DNA of 64,000 nucleotides from Favolaschia claudopus (Eukaryota > Basidiomycota > Agaricomycetes > Agaricales > Mycenaceae): the NCBI GenBank assembly GCA_037176885.1, contig JAWWNJ010000126.1, forward strand, positions 496,001-560,000. Direction: 5' to 3'. The first letter of the stretch is position 1, and every line of letters begins with the position of its first letter. This document shows positions 34,530 to 47,500 of this stretch, piece by piece. The notes beneath the pieces are model-generated. The model was not told the DNA's origin and ran no database searches. It saw only the letters and a program-made list of their open reading frames with translations. Both the position numbers and the translations under genes were made by a program.

Positions 34530-35934
34530 ATGCTCTCTTAATCTTAGATACCGAAGTAAAATGAACCAAATGTACATCATGGACTTTTGTGTACGAATCG
34601 GACTGTAGATTATCAGTACTAAACTGCGACTAATATAATATACATACACGTCTTATCAACCGCCATCTGAGAGAAAATAAATGCACTCGACGGCGAGGAG
34701 TCGAATCTCGAACCGGTCTTGCATTTATTCTAGGAACAATTTCCTTGAACGACCCAAATTCGCAAGGCCGAAATGCTTACTTTGAGCCATTGAATCGGGC
34801 CGAAGAGGTCAGATACAGGGCCAACAGGGTGCTTTCAGAAGACAATATCAAAGCTGGCGTTATGTTTAGCACGGAGCACCGGCGAAACCTGTTGTTATTG
34901 ATTAGATTAGATACAGCTTCGGACCATGACTCACAACGGACAGTTCAAGTATTCAGTAGATACACGGAGAACCTTCTAGATACTATTCTGTACAGTATAT
35001 AAGCAGCCTGTAATTTCCCTGCTAGAGCATCTGATTGCTCTAAAGCAGCCTTCTAACCAACAGTGCTATTGCAATCCTATATTACTCTCGTCCTCTAATC
35101 TCGCCCTCCCCGCTTAATCTACAACAAAACCAGAGAAAAGTCGGCGAATTCGGGGGCGAGCGAATAGTAACCCAAACAGCCAATTCAAGCGCAGAATTTG
35201 AAGTTTTCACGTTGTCACCTCAGGTAGTCCAAATAGTCGTAGTGTTGATAATATCGTCTGTGAATTCCAAGAAAAAACATCCAGAGGCGCCAGAGACCGA
35301 GTAGTAAAAACGGAGTTGATGGGTCGAAACAAGGTCGAAAGCAAGAGCCGCGTGTTGATAGCTGTTGGTTCTGAAGGCTGATCAGATGAAACCCTAACCC
35401 TTCGCTATTGCCTCCTCGTCTTGACCCAATCTTGACCTCCACTGGCACCACCACAAAATTCTGTGGCTCCGTCAAGCTCCGTTTGGGTTTCGATTACTTC
35501 TGGAGGCTTGGCTTACGATCCTCTGGATAACTTGGAAGGAATAGCAGTGTGTGGAATGTGGTATGTTGCCTACTCTCTTGATCTTCGTTTTTTCCCAGGG
35601 CTCATTTTTCCTCATTTTTGCCATAGTTGCATAGTGATCTTCTCCTGACGTCCTTCATGCTCTGCCCGCACCGTCTGTCTCCCATGCGCTCCCTAGCCAG
35701 GACACTGTGCGGCTGCCACGTTCTTGCAAGTCATGCTTTGCTCATCTAACTGCGATCGTAGCATCCGCCGCCCTATGACTACTAGTCGCACCGTATCCGG
35801 TACCAACGGTCGCATAGTCAACGCAGTAAAGCGCTCCTGCACTCTTGTTAACCAACTACATCTTCAGAGCCTTCCTTCCCGCCATCCAGCGCTCAACTTC
35901 TACCGCACTTCAGTTCCACTCTCCGGCACTAGCA
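34530..35934. other. intergenic, no gene seen
   Basis: It contains an inverted repeat at 34676-34729 and otherwise only short frames without motifs. Confidence 0.45.
34676..34729. repeat. 10-bp inverted repeat around a box-B-like core
   Basis: AATAAATGCA and TGCATTTATT bracket 34 bases that on the minus strand include GATTCGACTCC, similar to a tRNA T-arm. A whole tRNA cannot be drawn. Confidence 0.5.
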
Positions 35935-36434
35935 TACTGTACAATTACGTTCAAATAGTTAATCACGCGTCACACCCCCCTCTGTCGAACCGAATTTTTG
36001 CCCTGTGTCACGCCTCACACGGGCCATTGTCGAATAGGTCGTTCGGTTCGCAAAATTCCTTCAAGATGCTATTTTTACTCAAAAATTTGCTTTGCCAGTA
36101 GTATGAGCCTTCAGGTCGGTCTCCTCAATTTCTTATGCTCGAATTTCTTCTAGATTCTTCAATTGGTCTGATTTCAACCGCACCCTCGGCCTAAGGCCCT
36201 CAAATGCGAATTCTGTGTTCAAGGTTTAAAATGTCTGCACCGAACTCCCAATCCTTAGCAAAAAATCCCAGTGACTCACACACTAAATGTTTCTAGGCGC
36301 CCCTTAACGAGGCTGGGGGGTTGTCGAAAATTTCCGCCCTGTCACGCCGCACCAGGACCTCCGTCGAAATGTCGAATTGGTTCAGGTGCGTCACGCGTCA
36401 CCCCCCATGTCGATTTGAACGTAATTGTACAGTA
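35935..36434. mobile_element. TA-flanked MITE, copy 1 (500 bp)
   Basis: Perfect 22-bp inverted ends begin TACTGTACAATTACGTTCAA at 35935 and mirror at 36413-36434. The outermost TA is probably the target duplication, as in Tc1/mariner-type elements. Inside are repeats of GTCACGCGTCAC and GTCGAA. There is no transposase. Two more family members lie at 49681 and 55971. Confidence 0.8.
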
Positions 36435-37047
36435 TCGTGCGACTGATCCCAACGCACTCACTACAACCAATCCATCTTCTCCGTCCCTCGCAAATGGCAC
36501 AAATCGAATCCTGGATCCATCGTACGTCTCTTCAAAATCGAAGGCGACATGTACATTTACTTACCCACTCGACCGCGTATCTCCCCGCCGGGCCCGGGGA
36601 AGGATCGCCGGTGGGAAATACTAAGTATTCCGTTTGCGAGGGGGAATGCTATGGATCGGAGTTCGAGAGCGACGATGATGATTTCCTTGCGACATTTTCT
36701 CAGAGGGAGGGGTACTTGCAGTTTTTGCGAACGCCGTTTCCGTTTCCTGAGGACGTGCAGGAGGTTTGGGAAGCTGTGGATCGGGAGCAGCGTGGTCTTG
36801 CTGAGGCCGCCAAGCGGTTGTGTTGAGCTTTGTCGTTGAGGTAGAAGTGGTGATGGATATATATGTAAGTCGGTACATTCTTGTATCTGCAAACTGTGAG
36901 CATTTTTACCACTTCCGACGCCACGAGTGAAAGCCAGATGTGAGATTTGTTAAGATTCCCAAACACCAGAACTTCGAGTGTGCGTATCGTTTGCGATTCA
37001 AATAGCTTTCAATATGTGTTACAATAAATTGGAAAGCGAGTAGAATA
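36435..37047. other. no gene supported
   Basis: A plus-strand frame up to 36826 is acidic at its end (SEFESDDDDFLATF) and partly lies in the MITE, but has no start outside it and no family signal. It is left uncalled. Confidence 0.35.
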
Positions 37048-40000
37048 TTACAAACTCCCCAAAAACTCCTCCCAAAACCGCGCATATGCATCTTCTGAAG
37101 ACATGGCTATCCCCAACCTCGCATTGAAATCACCAGATATGCCAATGGGAGCAGGATAATAAGCTGGAAGACTTTCGAACTCGGCCGGGAGGAAGAGTAC
37201 GTCGCTATCTCGATCGCGATATCCATGTCCATGTCCATTCATGCCGATGGTTGTTGCATCGAACGCGGATGCTGGAATCTGATTTGAAGCTTCCACCAGA
37301 AAGGCGTCGTGTTCATTAGCCATTTCAGTCGTGGTCTCGACGGATTCCAACGTCAGCGAAGCAGCTGCTTGCTCCAACGACTTTAAATCCCGCTCTAGAT
37401 CTTCCGCGGCCATGCATTGCGCTGGATTGAGAGGTTTGTCTGTCAATGAATCTCTTACAGGAGCGTGCATATGCATGTGGTGCGGATAAATGGGTGCGAG
37501 AGAAATACCCGTCTGTGATTGAAATTGGTTTTGACTGTCGGTATGGCGCGAGTGGAGAGCCAGCGCTTTTTCGATTGCGTTTCGGAGAATTCCCTTCGAA
37601 AATATCGTTCATAATAAGGTCACAGGTTAGAGGATGGAAGCCACTCACGAATCCAATATGATTCGCGCAAACACCCGCGACTCCGTCGAGAATATCCACC
37701 GTGGCGAGCAAGTCCGCAATCACTTGCGATATTGAATGTGCTTCCGAGTTCATATCGGAATTTGGGTACCGGATGGCGACTGTGGCGACGATTATCTGCA
37801 CATTGTGAGAGGTAGATGAGTACCCTTGATAAAGGACCTGGGTTAAAATCGCACCGAAGCTTCAATTGCTGAAATGATCGTTCAGAACGAATGTTATACA
37901 ATGAGATCTGAAATAAAACTCACAGTTTCTCCAGGTTCCACACCTACAATATCTCGGTCAGGGTTGCTCCAAAGAACTGAAGGACATGCGGATGTGCGTA
38001 CATACCATCTCGGAAGCAACTCCGGATACCTCTTGCAATCACGATTAGTCGCTTTCACTATCTCCGCCGCGCTTCGGTATGCCGCAAGAAATGAACTTGA
38101 GTAAGGACTTTGAATCGGGTTGGTGGGTGAGATTCGCATCGCCTCGACGAAGGAGTCGCGGTGGATGAATATTAAGACTGAAGATTAGAATTAAATTGAA
38201 TTGAATGTTGAAAACGTTTCCTCGACGCACCTTGATTCGCCAAAACTCTCAACGATCCACGATGAAGAAACTTGATCGGCGGGTCAGTTTCAGGTAAATC
38301 GATGGCTTCCAAGGGAGGTAACCATGTTTGTATGAATTTGCGGATTTTGAGATCGAATTTAAGGATCGTTTCGTAGCTCGGTTTCTTGATTGCAAGGAAG
38401 GTCTCCATGACCGGGGCCATGATCTGTAAAACATAAGAAATGAATCGTCCACCTGAAAAACAAGGGTACGAACTTCCTTGACAAACTTCCAGCGAGCGTG
38501 ACGATCTTCATCCAGTGAGATTCAGTGAATTGAGCACAGGTAGTGCATCAATGAATGAATGAGTAACTCACATCCTGGCAGAGGCTTCACAAACGGCGCG
38601 GACTCGGTGCTGTCTTCTTCCTGCTCTTCCTCCTCCTGTGGAAATGTACAGCTGATTGATTCAGGACGAATACTGACAGGTCGGCCGACAGCGAGACCCT
38701 GCAAGGAGCTTAGGCCAGATTACGACTTTCAAGAGAACGGTTGCGTACGTAGATGTTCTCGCAGGCATAGAGTTCCCAGAACAGCCCCTGTTTGAAGCAC
38801 AATACCGATGAGATATGGATACGTGGCCAAGGAAAGAAACTCACGCGACAGCGGTCCGCGAGCGGAGCGGGAAATCTTGAAACGCAGCTTTCGTTGTCTG
38901 TACATGTTCCAAAGAATGGTTCAGCTGGATGTAGTAAGAAAAAATCAAATGCGTACGGAGACCGAGCTATATCGAGTCAATCAGCATGCTCAAATAAAGA
39001 ATTAATCACGACCGTTTAATCTCACTCACCCTTTGAGCCAAACTACTCGCCATCGAGATCGTCTGCCAAGCCGTCTCCACAGAAAACTTCCTACTAATAT
39101 AAGTGTAATAATTCGCCAACAACGTGAACGCCTGCACAGTTGCCAGCTCTGGCTCTTCGAAAAACACATTCTTCACACTCAACGCCGCATTGGCTAACCC
39201 GAAATAGCAGTCGCCGTCCGCGCTGTCGACGCCGGAGACGGCGGTGTCGACTATGGAGCCTAACGCGAAGATGAGGAACGAGCAGGCGAGTTGGTGGGGG
39301 GTGATTTTGATTTTGGGAGGGAGAGATGGGTTGCTGGGGCGGGTGTAGATGAGGTTGAGGAGGGAGGCGACTTCGGGTTGGGTGAGGGGCGTGCCGTGCC
39401 ATGCGGCGTTGTGGAAGTAGAGTGAGCAGAGGGTGTGAGCGCGGGTAAGGGAGGGGACGAAGATGACGAGGCGGTCGAGGGAGAGGGTGGGATCCCAGGG
39501 TGGAGCTGGTTCGGTGGAAGATGAAAATGGGAAGGATGTTGTGAGGGCAGTGAAAAGCTGGCCATCGCGGCCGATGGGCACGATTTTCGATGCCGAGTGA
39601 AACTGGATGAAAGGGTTAGCTGATGCATTGTAGTTCGAGGACAGGATTTGACCTACCGAGCGGAAAACCTGTGCCGATAAGTCAAATCATGTGCACGAAA
39701 ATTGAAAAGCTAATCGAAATCCTACCTCAAACCCGCCTACAGGGCCATAATAGACGGTTTCGCCATGCTCGTTGACGACGAAAGACCCGAGCGTGTCGCC
39801 GGAGGGTGTCGGTGTCGATTCCGTTCTTGGTGGTGTGGATAGTATGCACTTCGACCAAAGGGCATTTTGCGATTTCGTCGATTCCTGGGTGCTGGCGAGG
39901 GCTTCTTCGAGGTCGCGTATTCGCTGGCCCATTTTCACAATCGCAGAGTTGAGGTTCGGTACGTGAGCCATGATGGAGCTGGGGGGTTGTGAACGAAACA

Positions 40001-40437
40001 TTTAGTCAGGAGAGAACGTAGAAGCAATGCTCAAGCCTTACCGTTTACCTCGCCCGGTCGAAAGCAATGTGCCTGCAACGCTTGCGAAGATGAGCGGGTT
40101 TTTTATCTAGGGAGATTTACGCTCACCGGTGGGGCAGATATCATCGCATCCTCGACGCACTAGTGAACGGTATTGAGGCACACTGGGATTTTCCACTGCA
40201 AGGATTGAAAATATACCACAAGAGCCACACGGAATTTTCTTATCGCACTTCACCTTCTGTCTAGGCGATGAGGCAAATTTCAGAGTCATAGACCGGGTCC
40301 TATGAGGTCAAATTACCGTTGGCATTCCGCGCACACCTGTGGTATGAAAGTGAAGTTTAGCAATCAGACCGAAAATTAAATGGAACAACGATACAAACCA
40401 CGAGAGCCACCGAAAGGTTCCCTGCGAACGGCGTCAT
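37048..40437 (-). CDS. Zn2Cys6 fungal-specific transcription factor
   Basis: It starts MTPFAGNLS at 40437 and ends at 37048 (about 690 residues over more than 12 exons). The binuclear zinc cluster is assembled across four exons as CAECQRQKVKCDKKIPCGSC then VRRGCDDIC, giving C-x2-C-x6-C-x5-C-x2-C-x8-C. A short coiled coil follows (VKMGQRIRDLEEALASTQES), then the middle homology region of fungal regulators: LLNLIYTRPSNPSLPPKIKI, a helix-rich stretch, FWELYACENIYVS and LAVGRPVSI. In the WRNSIEASIIVATVAIRYPN segment a 14-nt microexon is needed to keep frame. The C-terminus (FWEEFLGSL) and acidic stretches may activate transcription. It is divergent from the SDR gene 785 bp away, a possible target. 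Confidence 0.8.
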
Positions 40438-41221
40438 GCTAACCAAGTAATTTCAAACAGACCGGTAGTTTGTCGCTGCCGGAGGCCCGTTGAACCGCGC
40501 CAGAGTGAAGCGGATGGTGGGTTGATGGTGGGAGTTCAAAAGGAAGGAGTGATGCGTCAAACAAGAGCAATCAACACGTGATGTCACGGTCACACCCAAC
40601 CTTGCTCCAAACCAACTCCAAACTTCCACCACGAAATTTCAACCGCGTCCCCCTCGAACATATCCGCGTCCAAGGCACCGTGATGAGTTTGTCTCTCTCC
40701 ACTGCAATGAACTGGCCGAAAATTCAAGACATCCGTATACAGTATCCACGAGATCGTGTCAACTTCCAATAAAGCGAATCAAGGAAGAGCCTCCGTAACT
40801 TGCTGATCTACCATTGACCAATGAACGTGGGCATTAGAAATTCCAGGTTCATCAACCTTCCGATTCTATTCCGCGTCTCCCACCCTCAGGATGCCAGGCA
40901 TAAATTTCTACCTGGCATAGTACGTTTTGCTCATTTTATCGTCTTGCCTGCAGTGACCCAAGATTCTAGCATTCACTCGGATGAATCAGACCGTTTACAA
41001 TCGTCAAAATCTGGTCAACAACAACTCCTGTTTCGTGGTCACGCGTCTTGGTCATCCGAAACAACCGTTTTACCCGTTTGCTTCCGTTTTACCGAGTTGA
41101 GTCATCAACGTACACTGAAGGCCACGCGTCAGCGGCCTCGACATACATATATAATCGGGAATTCCTATGGCGAAGCGTTCCCTGCTTTGCACATACTCCT
41201 TTTCCCTCGAATTCCTCACAA
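40438..41221. promoter_or_regulatory. divergent promoter, Zn2Cys6 regulator / SDR
   Basis: A 784-bp gap separates two head-to-head starts. Binuclear cluster proteins bind CGG/CCG triplets; no convincing spaced pair stood out by eye. Confidence 0.35.
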
Positions 41222-42170
41222 ATGGCTTCTACTCTTCGAAGTATCCTCGTCACTGGGGCTAACCAAGGTTCGTTTTCAGTCAGGTGTTAATGGAATACGA
41301 CTCAGCTGGACTTGTTGTTGCAGGGTTAGGCTACCATACTGTCCATCAACTCGGCACGAAGAAAGGCGTTCTTGTATTCATGGGTGCGTGTTTTATTACA
41401 TACTTGAATTCATCGATCTTGACGCGCGATTCACAATCAAGGCTCCCGGAAGTTGGCCGCTGCTGAAGAGAGCCGCGCGAAATTCGCATCTGAGATCGAT
41501 CCGTCGTCGGAGGTGGTTCCGCTGCAGCTGGATGTTACGGATTCGACGTCGATCAAGAATGCGCATGATTTCATTGAGAAGTATCTCAAGGATAAGAAAC
41601 TTAGTGGGCTGGACGTTCTCGTCAACAAGTGAGCTCCTCATATTTCTCCAAGTTTCTCAGTGCCTCATTGAAATGTCTTGCCTGCAGCGCCGGAATCGTC
41701 GGAAAAACCTTTGAAGAAACCTACGCCGTCAACGTCTTCGGGACGGTCGCTATAACCGAGGCGATCCGCCCGCTGTTGAACAACGGCGGTGCGATCGTGA
41801 ACGTCTCGTCCAGCCTCGGGTCTCTGCATTCGTACACTCAACGCCCAGCGCCTCCAGTCTATCTCTCCTACAGCTCCAGCAAGTCCGCGCTCAATTCCAT
41901 CACGCTGCAGTGGGCGATTCAGGAGGAGGAGAAGAAGTCGGGTATTCGGGTGGTTTCGATATGTCCTGGTGCGTTTTTTTTCAACTCGAACATGAGTGGG
42001 ACTGGTTTATTGATCAAGTGGTGGATATAGGGTTCAATGCGACGAATTTGAACAGCTACACCGGGACGATGAAGCCGGAGGATGGGTGTAAGGTGATTGT
42101 TGAGGCTGCATTGGCGAAGGAGGGGAAGAGCGGGGTGTATTACAATAAGGATGGAGATATTAAGTGGTAA
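41222..42170 (+). CDS. short-chain dehydrogenase/reductase, carbonyl-reductase-like
   Basis: Five spliced exons give about 245 residues. MASTLRSILVTGANQGLGYH carries the TGxxxGxG dinucleotide-binding motif; VFMGSRKL marks the NADPH-preferring type (Arg after beta-2); LQLDVTDSTS, VLVNNAGIVG (NNAG), IVNVSSSLGSL (catalytic Ser) and YSSSKSALN (YxxxK) complete the classical SDR active site. The end (EGKSGVYYNKDGDIKW) resembles fungal carbonyl reductases of the CBR1/C-factor type. It is soluble and probably cytosolic, reducing aldehydes, ketones or quinones with NADPH; the true substrate is unknown. It is divergent from a Zn2Cys6 regulator. Confidence 0.85.
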
Positions 42171-44504
42171 ATGTGGATGCGTTCTCGCAAAAGGTTGGCA
42201 AAAGGTATAGAGTCGATTTGGAGTCGATGTATTTTTGTTCGGCATTGTTGTACTTGAGTAGGATTCAGGGCGATTGCAAGGAAAATCGAGGGTATTGATA
42301 CATTTTACTCCAAGAATGCTTCACCTTGTAATACAAGGCTCAATCGCCTTGTAATCGACGGTAAAAAGGGAGAAACAAAATATCAATTTTCTGTAATGCC
42401 GGCACAGTCGGCCCGTACATCCGATGTGATGGTCTGTTTGGCTCTCCAGCTTGTCGCAAATCACCATGACGCCTCCTGCTCTTCACTCACGTCTTCACAC
42501 TCGTGCGACCTCCTCCCCAGCAACTGTGGCTTCTTCCAGTTATGACTCGAACTGAACCCAACTTAGGCTTGACACGGTCAATTCATAACGCCCTCTCTCC
42601 CACGCGACAAGGTTTCTGGAAGCCGAAACAAAGGAATGGCCGGATTTGGACAAGGGGCTCTCGGATTGAATTCGGCGGGATTAGGTTTTAGGGGAATGGA
42701 GAGCGGAAGGAGCGGCACGGATTAAGGCTCTTTGAACTGGTATGGTGTGGAATTTTGGCATAGGGTCTTGTTTTGCGGTTTTTCGAGTGGTGGTTGTCGT
42801 CTTCGAGGATTGGAAGCTGTCAGAGCGGGTGAACCGGGCTGGGAGGTGGCTTGCGGTATCCTTGTGATATTCAGCAGGGCGAATTGCTCGTGTTTCTCGG
42901 TGAGTCTGACAGCGTTTCCTTCACAGAGTTATTGACGATTAATCGCTCAGGCCAGAGCCATATATTTTTTTTACATCCGAAAGGTATGTGTTTTAGACTA
43001 CTTCAGAGATGTGATATCCCATCGCATATGAACTTCTGTGTAAATCCTTCCATTCTGTCATCGATTCTCTGTTTGAATCATTCATTTATTCACGTTCGCT
43101 GATTAGATTAATCCATCCTGTCGCCCATACTCAAGCGAGATTAATATTAAAAGTTGAACCCATTCAATCAATCACCTGGCCCTTGTGTCGCCTGGTTGAG
43201 CCGTCGTTGATTCTGTGGCGCCCTAGTGAATGTCAACGGCACACGCTGGCCGGAGAATGTTGCAAGAGACTGTGAGTTTCGTCGCTTGGTTGATTCAGCT
43301 GAACTTGACTGTTGGTTAGGACACAGTGTCGATATAACTTGACTCGTCATTTCTGTGTCTTCGATATGACACGGTAGGTTGTAGCATTTAAAATGAACGG
43401 TCTTCTTTCCAGCGCTCTGATAGGACCAGTTCACGGCTCTAGCAAAACCGAGATGAACTCACGCTGACCGACAAAGACATCAGTGGATGCTATAGAAGAG
43501 CTGGCCTTGGTCATTCTGAATCACGCATCCGGTGTGCGTGAGCAGTGGAAATATCCTCCAATTGCTGCTTGACTGACCTCAGGAATCCCAAAAATCTGAA
43601 TATGCCGATGTAATAAGCCCTGCGTAACAATTCTCCTCGGCAAATACTTGCATGCGTTCATCGTCGGTAAGCCGATTTGCTGAACTCGGGTCCAAGCGCC
43701 CCGGCTAACCCTCTAATTCGAAAATGCTGTAGGTGTGTTGAGTTCATCGCCTCGAGTAAACCTCGAGGCATCATGTCATAGTCATACCGACCGCTCTCCC
43801 GTCATCAAGTTGCCTCGTGGATCGTGTGTATGCTGCGCATGCTCCCTCGATGCCGAAGAAAAAGAAAGTATATCTGAAGGGTGAGTTCGTTTTGGATATC
43901 ATTTCTTGCTGCCTTATTCTGTTCTGAAGATGTCAGGGCTATTGAAAGTTTTCAGGAAATGGGTGACCGCTGCCCTCTACGAAATTCAACTCACGAGCTC
44001 GCATTTTGGCGTCAGAAATCAACGCGTTGGCTTTCAGACGAATAAACTCTAGCTCACACGGAGCCCGAAGGTTTCGCTGGTTATCGCTCAGCATCGCGCT
44101 GCGTCAACAGCAGCTGATTATCGACCCTACCATTTTTTCTCGCTCAACCGCGTTCCCCTCTCAAAATTTCCTACAGTTTCTTCTCAATCTCAACATTTCG
44201 AGACCAACATCGAATTTTGTCCCCAACAGTCCCCAACACCTCTCCCCTCAAACCCGAAATTGAACCAGTTCATCACTTCGCGGCGATTAAGCGTCGCGTA
44301 ACACGATCGAAAAGCGCGCCATTCCCTCGGGACACAATAACGTGGGAACTGCCTGCCTGATGTGGCGGCGCGTGTACTAGCAGCCCACTTGCGTTGGTTC
44401 TTGTCCGCGTCCGTCCGCCCTGGCCACAGGGAATTGGGATACATAAAGACTTCCGGGTCCCGTACACGCGCCCCGCCCGCGTTCGGACTGCACAACTCAG
44501 CAAG
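42171..44504. other. intergenic, no gene seen
   Basis: Over 2.3 kb without a supported gene. A perfect palindrome CCTTGTAATACAAGG (42324-42338) lies 150 bp past the SDR stop and a hairpin GCCTCGAG/CTCGAGGC lies at 43749-43769. The last 500 bp should contain the promoter and leader of the HMG-box gene. Confidence 0.45.
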
Positions 44505-47500
44505 ATGCCGCCGATACGCGAGCATACGATTCTGTATACGTTTCTGGGGGATGAGGACGATGCGGAGGAGGAGAACGCGCGTCGTCGGTTGGAGGAGGAG
44601 GAGGAGGAGGATGAAAGGGAGGATGCGGGTGGTGGTGGGGTCAGCTACGTCGTGGAGGATGACGACGAGGAAGAGGAGGAATTCGGTGTGTGATTCATTC
44701 ATTCATTCGCTCGGTATGAGGATACTCATGCTTTCTCTTGTCCTTTTTGCTTTGGCTTTTCTCTATCCGCTCGATAAATTGACGGACACCTCTCGATGTG
44801 CTTCGTACAGACGCGGATATGCCCCCACTCGTCGACGGGCCGCCTCCTGGGCTCTCGCACCAACAAGCGCAAGAAAGCATGATGTCTTCCTTCGACCTCA
44901 CGGGTCTCGCGTTTCCCGCTACGTCCCCGTTCGCCGCGCCTACCCTCATCATGAACGCCTCGTCCGCAGACGGCGCGGTGGAAGACAGCGGTGTGGCGCG
45001 TGGGACCCGAGGCAGCAAAGCCGCCGTGCGGAGGACGGGGTCGTACATCCCCCGCCCGCCGAACGCGTTCATCTTGTTTCGGTCGAGCTTCATTCGCAGC
45101 CAGAACGTGCCCGGGAGGGTAGAGGGCAATCATAGCACCTTGAGTAAGATCATCGGTGAGTCTGCCTGTCGAGTTTCGTCGCGTTTTTGGGGGCGTGTTT
45201 CTGTTTTCTTTTACTTCCGCGGATCGATTGTGCAGACACGCGTTTGCGGCTTTGAGTTTTGCAGCAGCGCGTCGGGGGAGGGTCGGGTCTCGTGGGCATG
45301 TGATTCCCCGAATGCTCCTACGTGTCTGGGCTGCGCCTCCTCTCATCTTTCTTTCTTCTCCCCTTTTCGATCCGAGTAACTGATTTCACGCTAGGAAAAT
45401 ACTGGCACGCTCTCCCTCCTTCTGAGCGCGCTAGATGGGAAGATAAAGCCCGTGCTGCACAAGCAGAGCATCGTCGACGGTATCCTGATTGGCGATTCAG
45501 ACCCGGGAATGGGAAGGTGTGTGTGCATGATGAATATCCTCTGCCTCGTCTTTTTTTCGTCCCCTTGTTTCTTGCTCTGCTGGATGTCCTTGGCTGTGCG
45601 TCTTTGACACGAGTGCGAAGGCTCCATGCCCGTCAATGCACGACCATAGTCTGCGCTACCACACGCATTCCTGCATATACTCGCGCTCGTACCGTCGTAG
45701 TCGGTCCCCATCGTCGCCTTTGTCCTCGCCTTTATCTTATTTCATCTTCGTCAATGCGACCTTCTTCCCCTCATTCTCCCATCACCATCGATTCGAGCTA
45801 AATCTTTCACCCCCCTTCCCCTCACCTAGAACGCTTTCATCGTAGACGGGCCCAACACCGCGGGGGGAAGTAGCAGCGCGAAGACGAAGCATCCAAAGTC
45901 GAGGAGGAGGCGGAAGGGGCGGATTAAAGATGGAGGCGGGGATCCTGACGACGATGACCGACCTGATTTTGATGGACCCACTTTCGGTATCGGTCTCGGT
46001 GCGGACGCTGCTCGTGCGGGGGGCAGCGAGGGCGAGGATGGTGCCGATGTCCAGCGTGCGCGTGATCGCAAGGGGAAGGGCACAGCGCGCACGAGGAAGG
46101 AGACAGCGGTGTCTGGGGATGATTTTGTGTTTGCGGGCGTGCAGGTCCAGGAGGGGGATGACAGTGGTGGTGGTGACGGGGTGGATAAGGGGAAGGAGAA
46201 GATGCGTGATGTAGGCGAGGGTGATGGGCAGTTGGGATGGGAGAGCGAAAATCGAATTCTGCAGGCGCAGCGTGATGAGGAGCGCGAGCGAGAGAGGGTG
46301 AGGAGAGCTGCCGAGGAGGAGGCGCGGTGTGCCAAGATTACGGATCTCCTCGTCGAGGGGAAGACGGGAAGAGCGCTCGAGAGTGCGGTGGAGGAGTGGG
46401 AGAGGGATATGCGTGCTAGTGGGTCGTTGGCGTTGGCGGAGGTAGGGGCGCTTGCGCCTGCGCTGGAGGTGGGGAGAGAGGCGGGCAGGATTTCAAGGGG
46501 GAGGGACATCGGGCGGGGTAGGACTCACGTACTCAAGGAGGGCAGGAAGCCGCGACGCCGCACGAAAACTAATCCCATGCGCCTTGAGGACACTTCGTCG
46601 ACCTTGCCGCACACACCTTCTTCCTTTCCTCCACCACCTCCGTCTAGCAGCAGCCCTCGCTTGGATTTCGAGCTCGAGTACTTCGACGAGCCGCCGATTT
46701 CGCCTATGTACTCGTCGTCGCCCGAAGCTACAGCTACGACAGCAGGTGGAATGTCGTCGTTCCCGCCGTCGCCGTACAGTCCCTCCTTCCCGCCTCCGTC
46801 GCCTTACATGACGGGGTCATCACCGATGAGGTCGCCGTACTTGACCGCCTCGCCGCTCAGGTCACCCTATCTACAGCATTCTGCGTCGGTTTCGCCTATT
46901 CCTTCTGCTGCTGCTGCTGCGTCTCCAGCTACACCCGCTGCAAGTACTACTTGTACGACGGAGACACCGACGCCGAATGTCTCTCACTTGATGCTTCCGC
47001 CGCTGACGCACATGTATAAGCGCAGTCTCAGTGCGCCGTGTGGGGAGCGGAATGCTTGCCCTCCGCAGGCACAGCCTTCATTGTCGTTGCCATTCCCGGT
47101 GGCGCCTGCGGAGGTCTCATCACCTGCTTTATCATCGAATATGGGTATGGCTGTAGGGATGTCGCCTTCACCTCTCGCGGCTCCCCCCCTCATCGGAATG
47201 CCCCACCCCCCTCATATGCGGACCGGTGGTGATCACAGGCCGTACCAGCAATTACAGCCGGCACCGTACGCGCCGACGCATGCTCGCAGAGATACAGTGT
47301 CGTTTCCCCTGGTACAGTCTCACCGTCCATATCACTCGCCTAGTATGGCCTCATCATCGTCTGCGCCTGCAATCGTGCCTCCCATGCACATGTATCCGCA
47401 ACAGACCCATACTCGTCGCGAATCGATCTCGTTCCCAGTCTCTCCTTCTTCTTCATCATCGTTTTCCTCGCCTTCGCTATCTCCGTACATCTCTCCTCCC

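Noticed and set aside
34676..34729. tRNA gene candidate on the minus strand
   Set aside because: A T-arm-like core and a 10-bp outer stem exist, but no D-arm, anticodon arm or proper acceptor spacing fits between them.
44726..45346. 206-codon minus-strand frame
   Set aside because: It is antisense to the HMG-box exon, whose domain is clearly on the plus strand.
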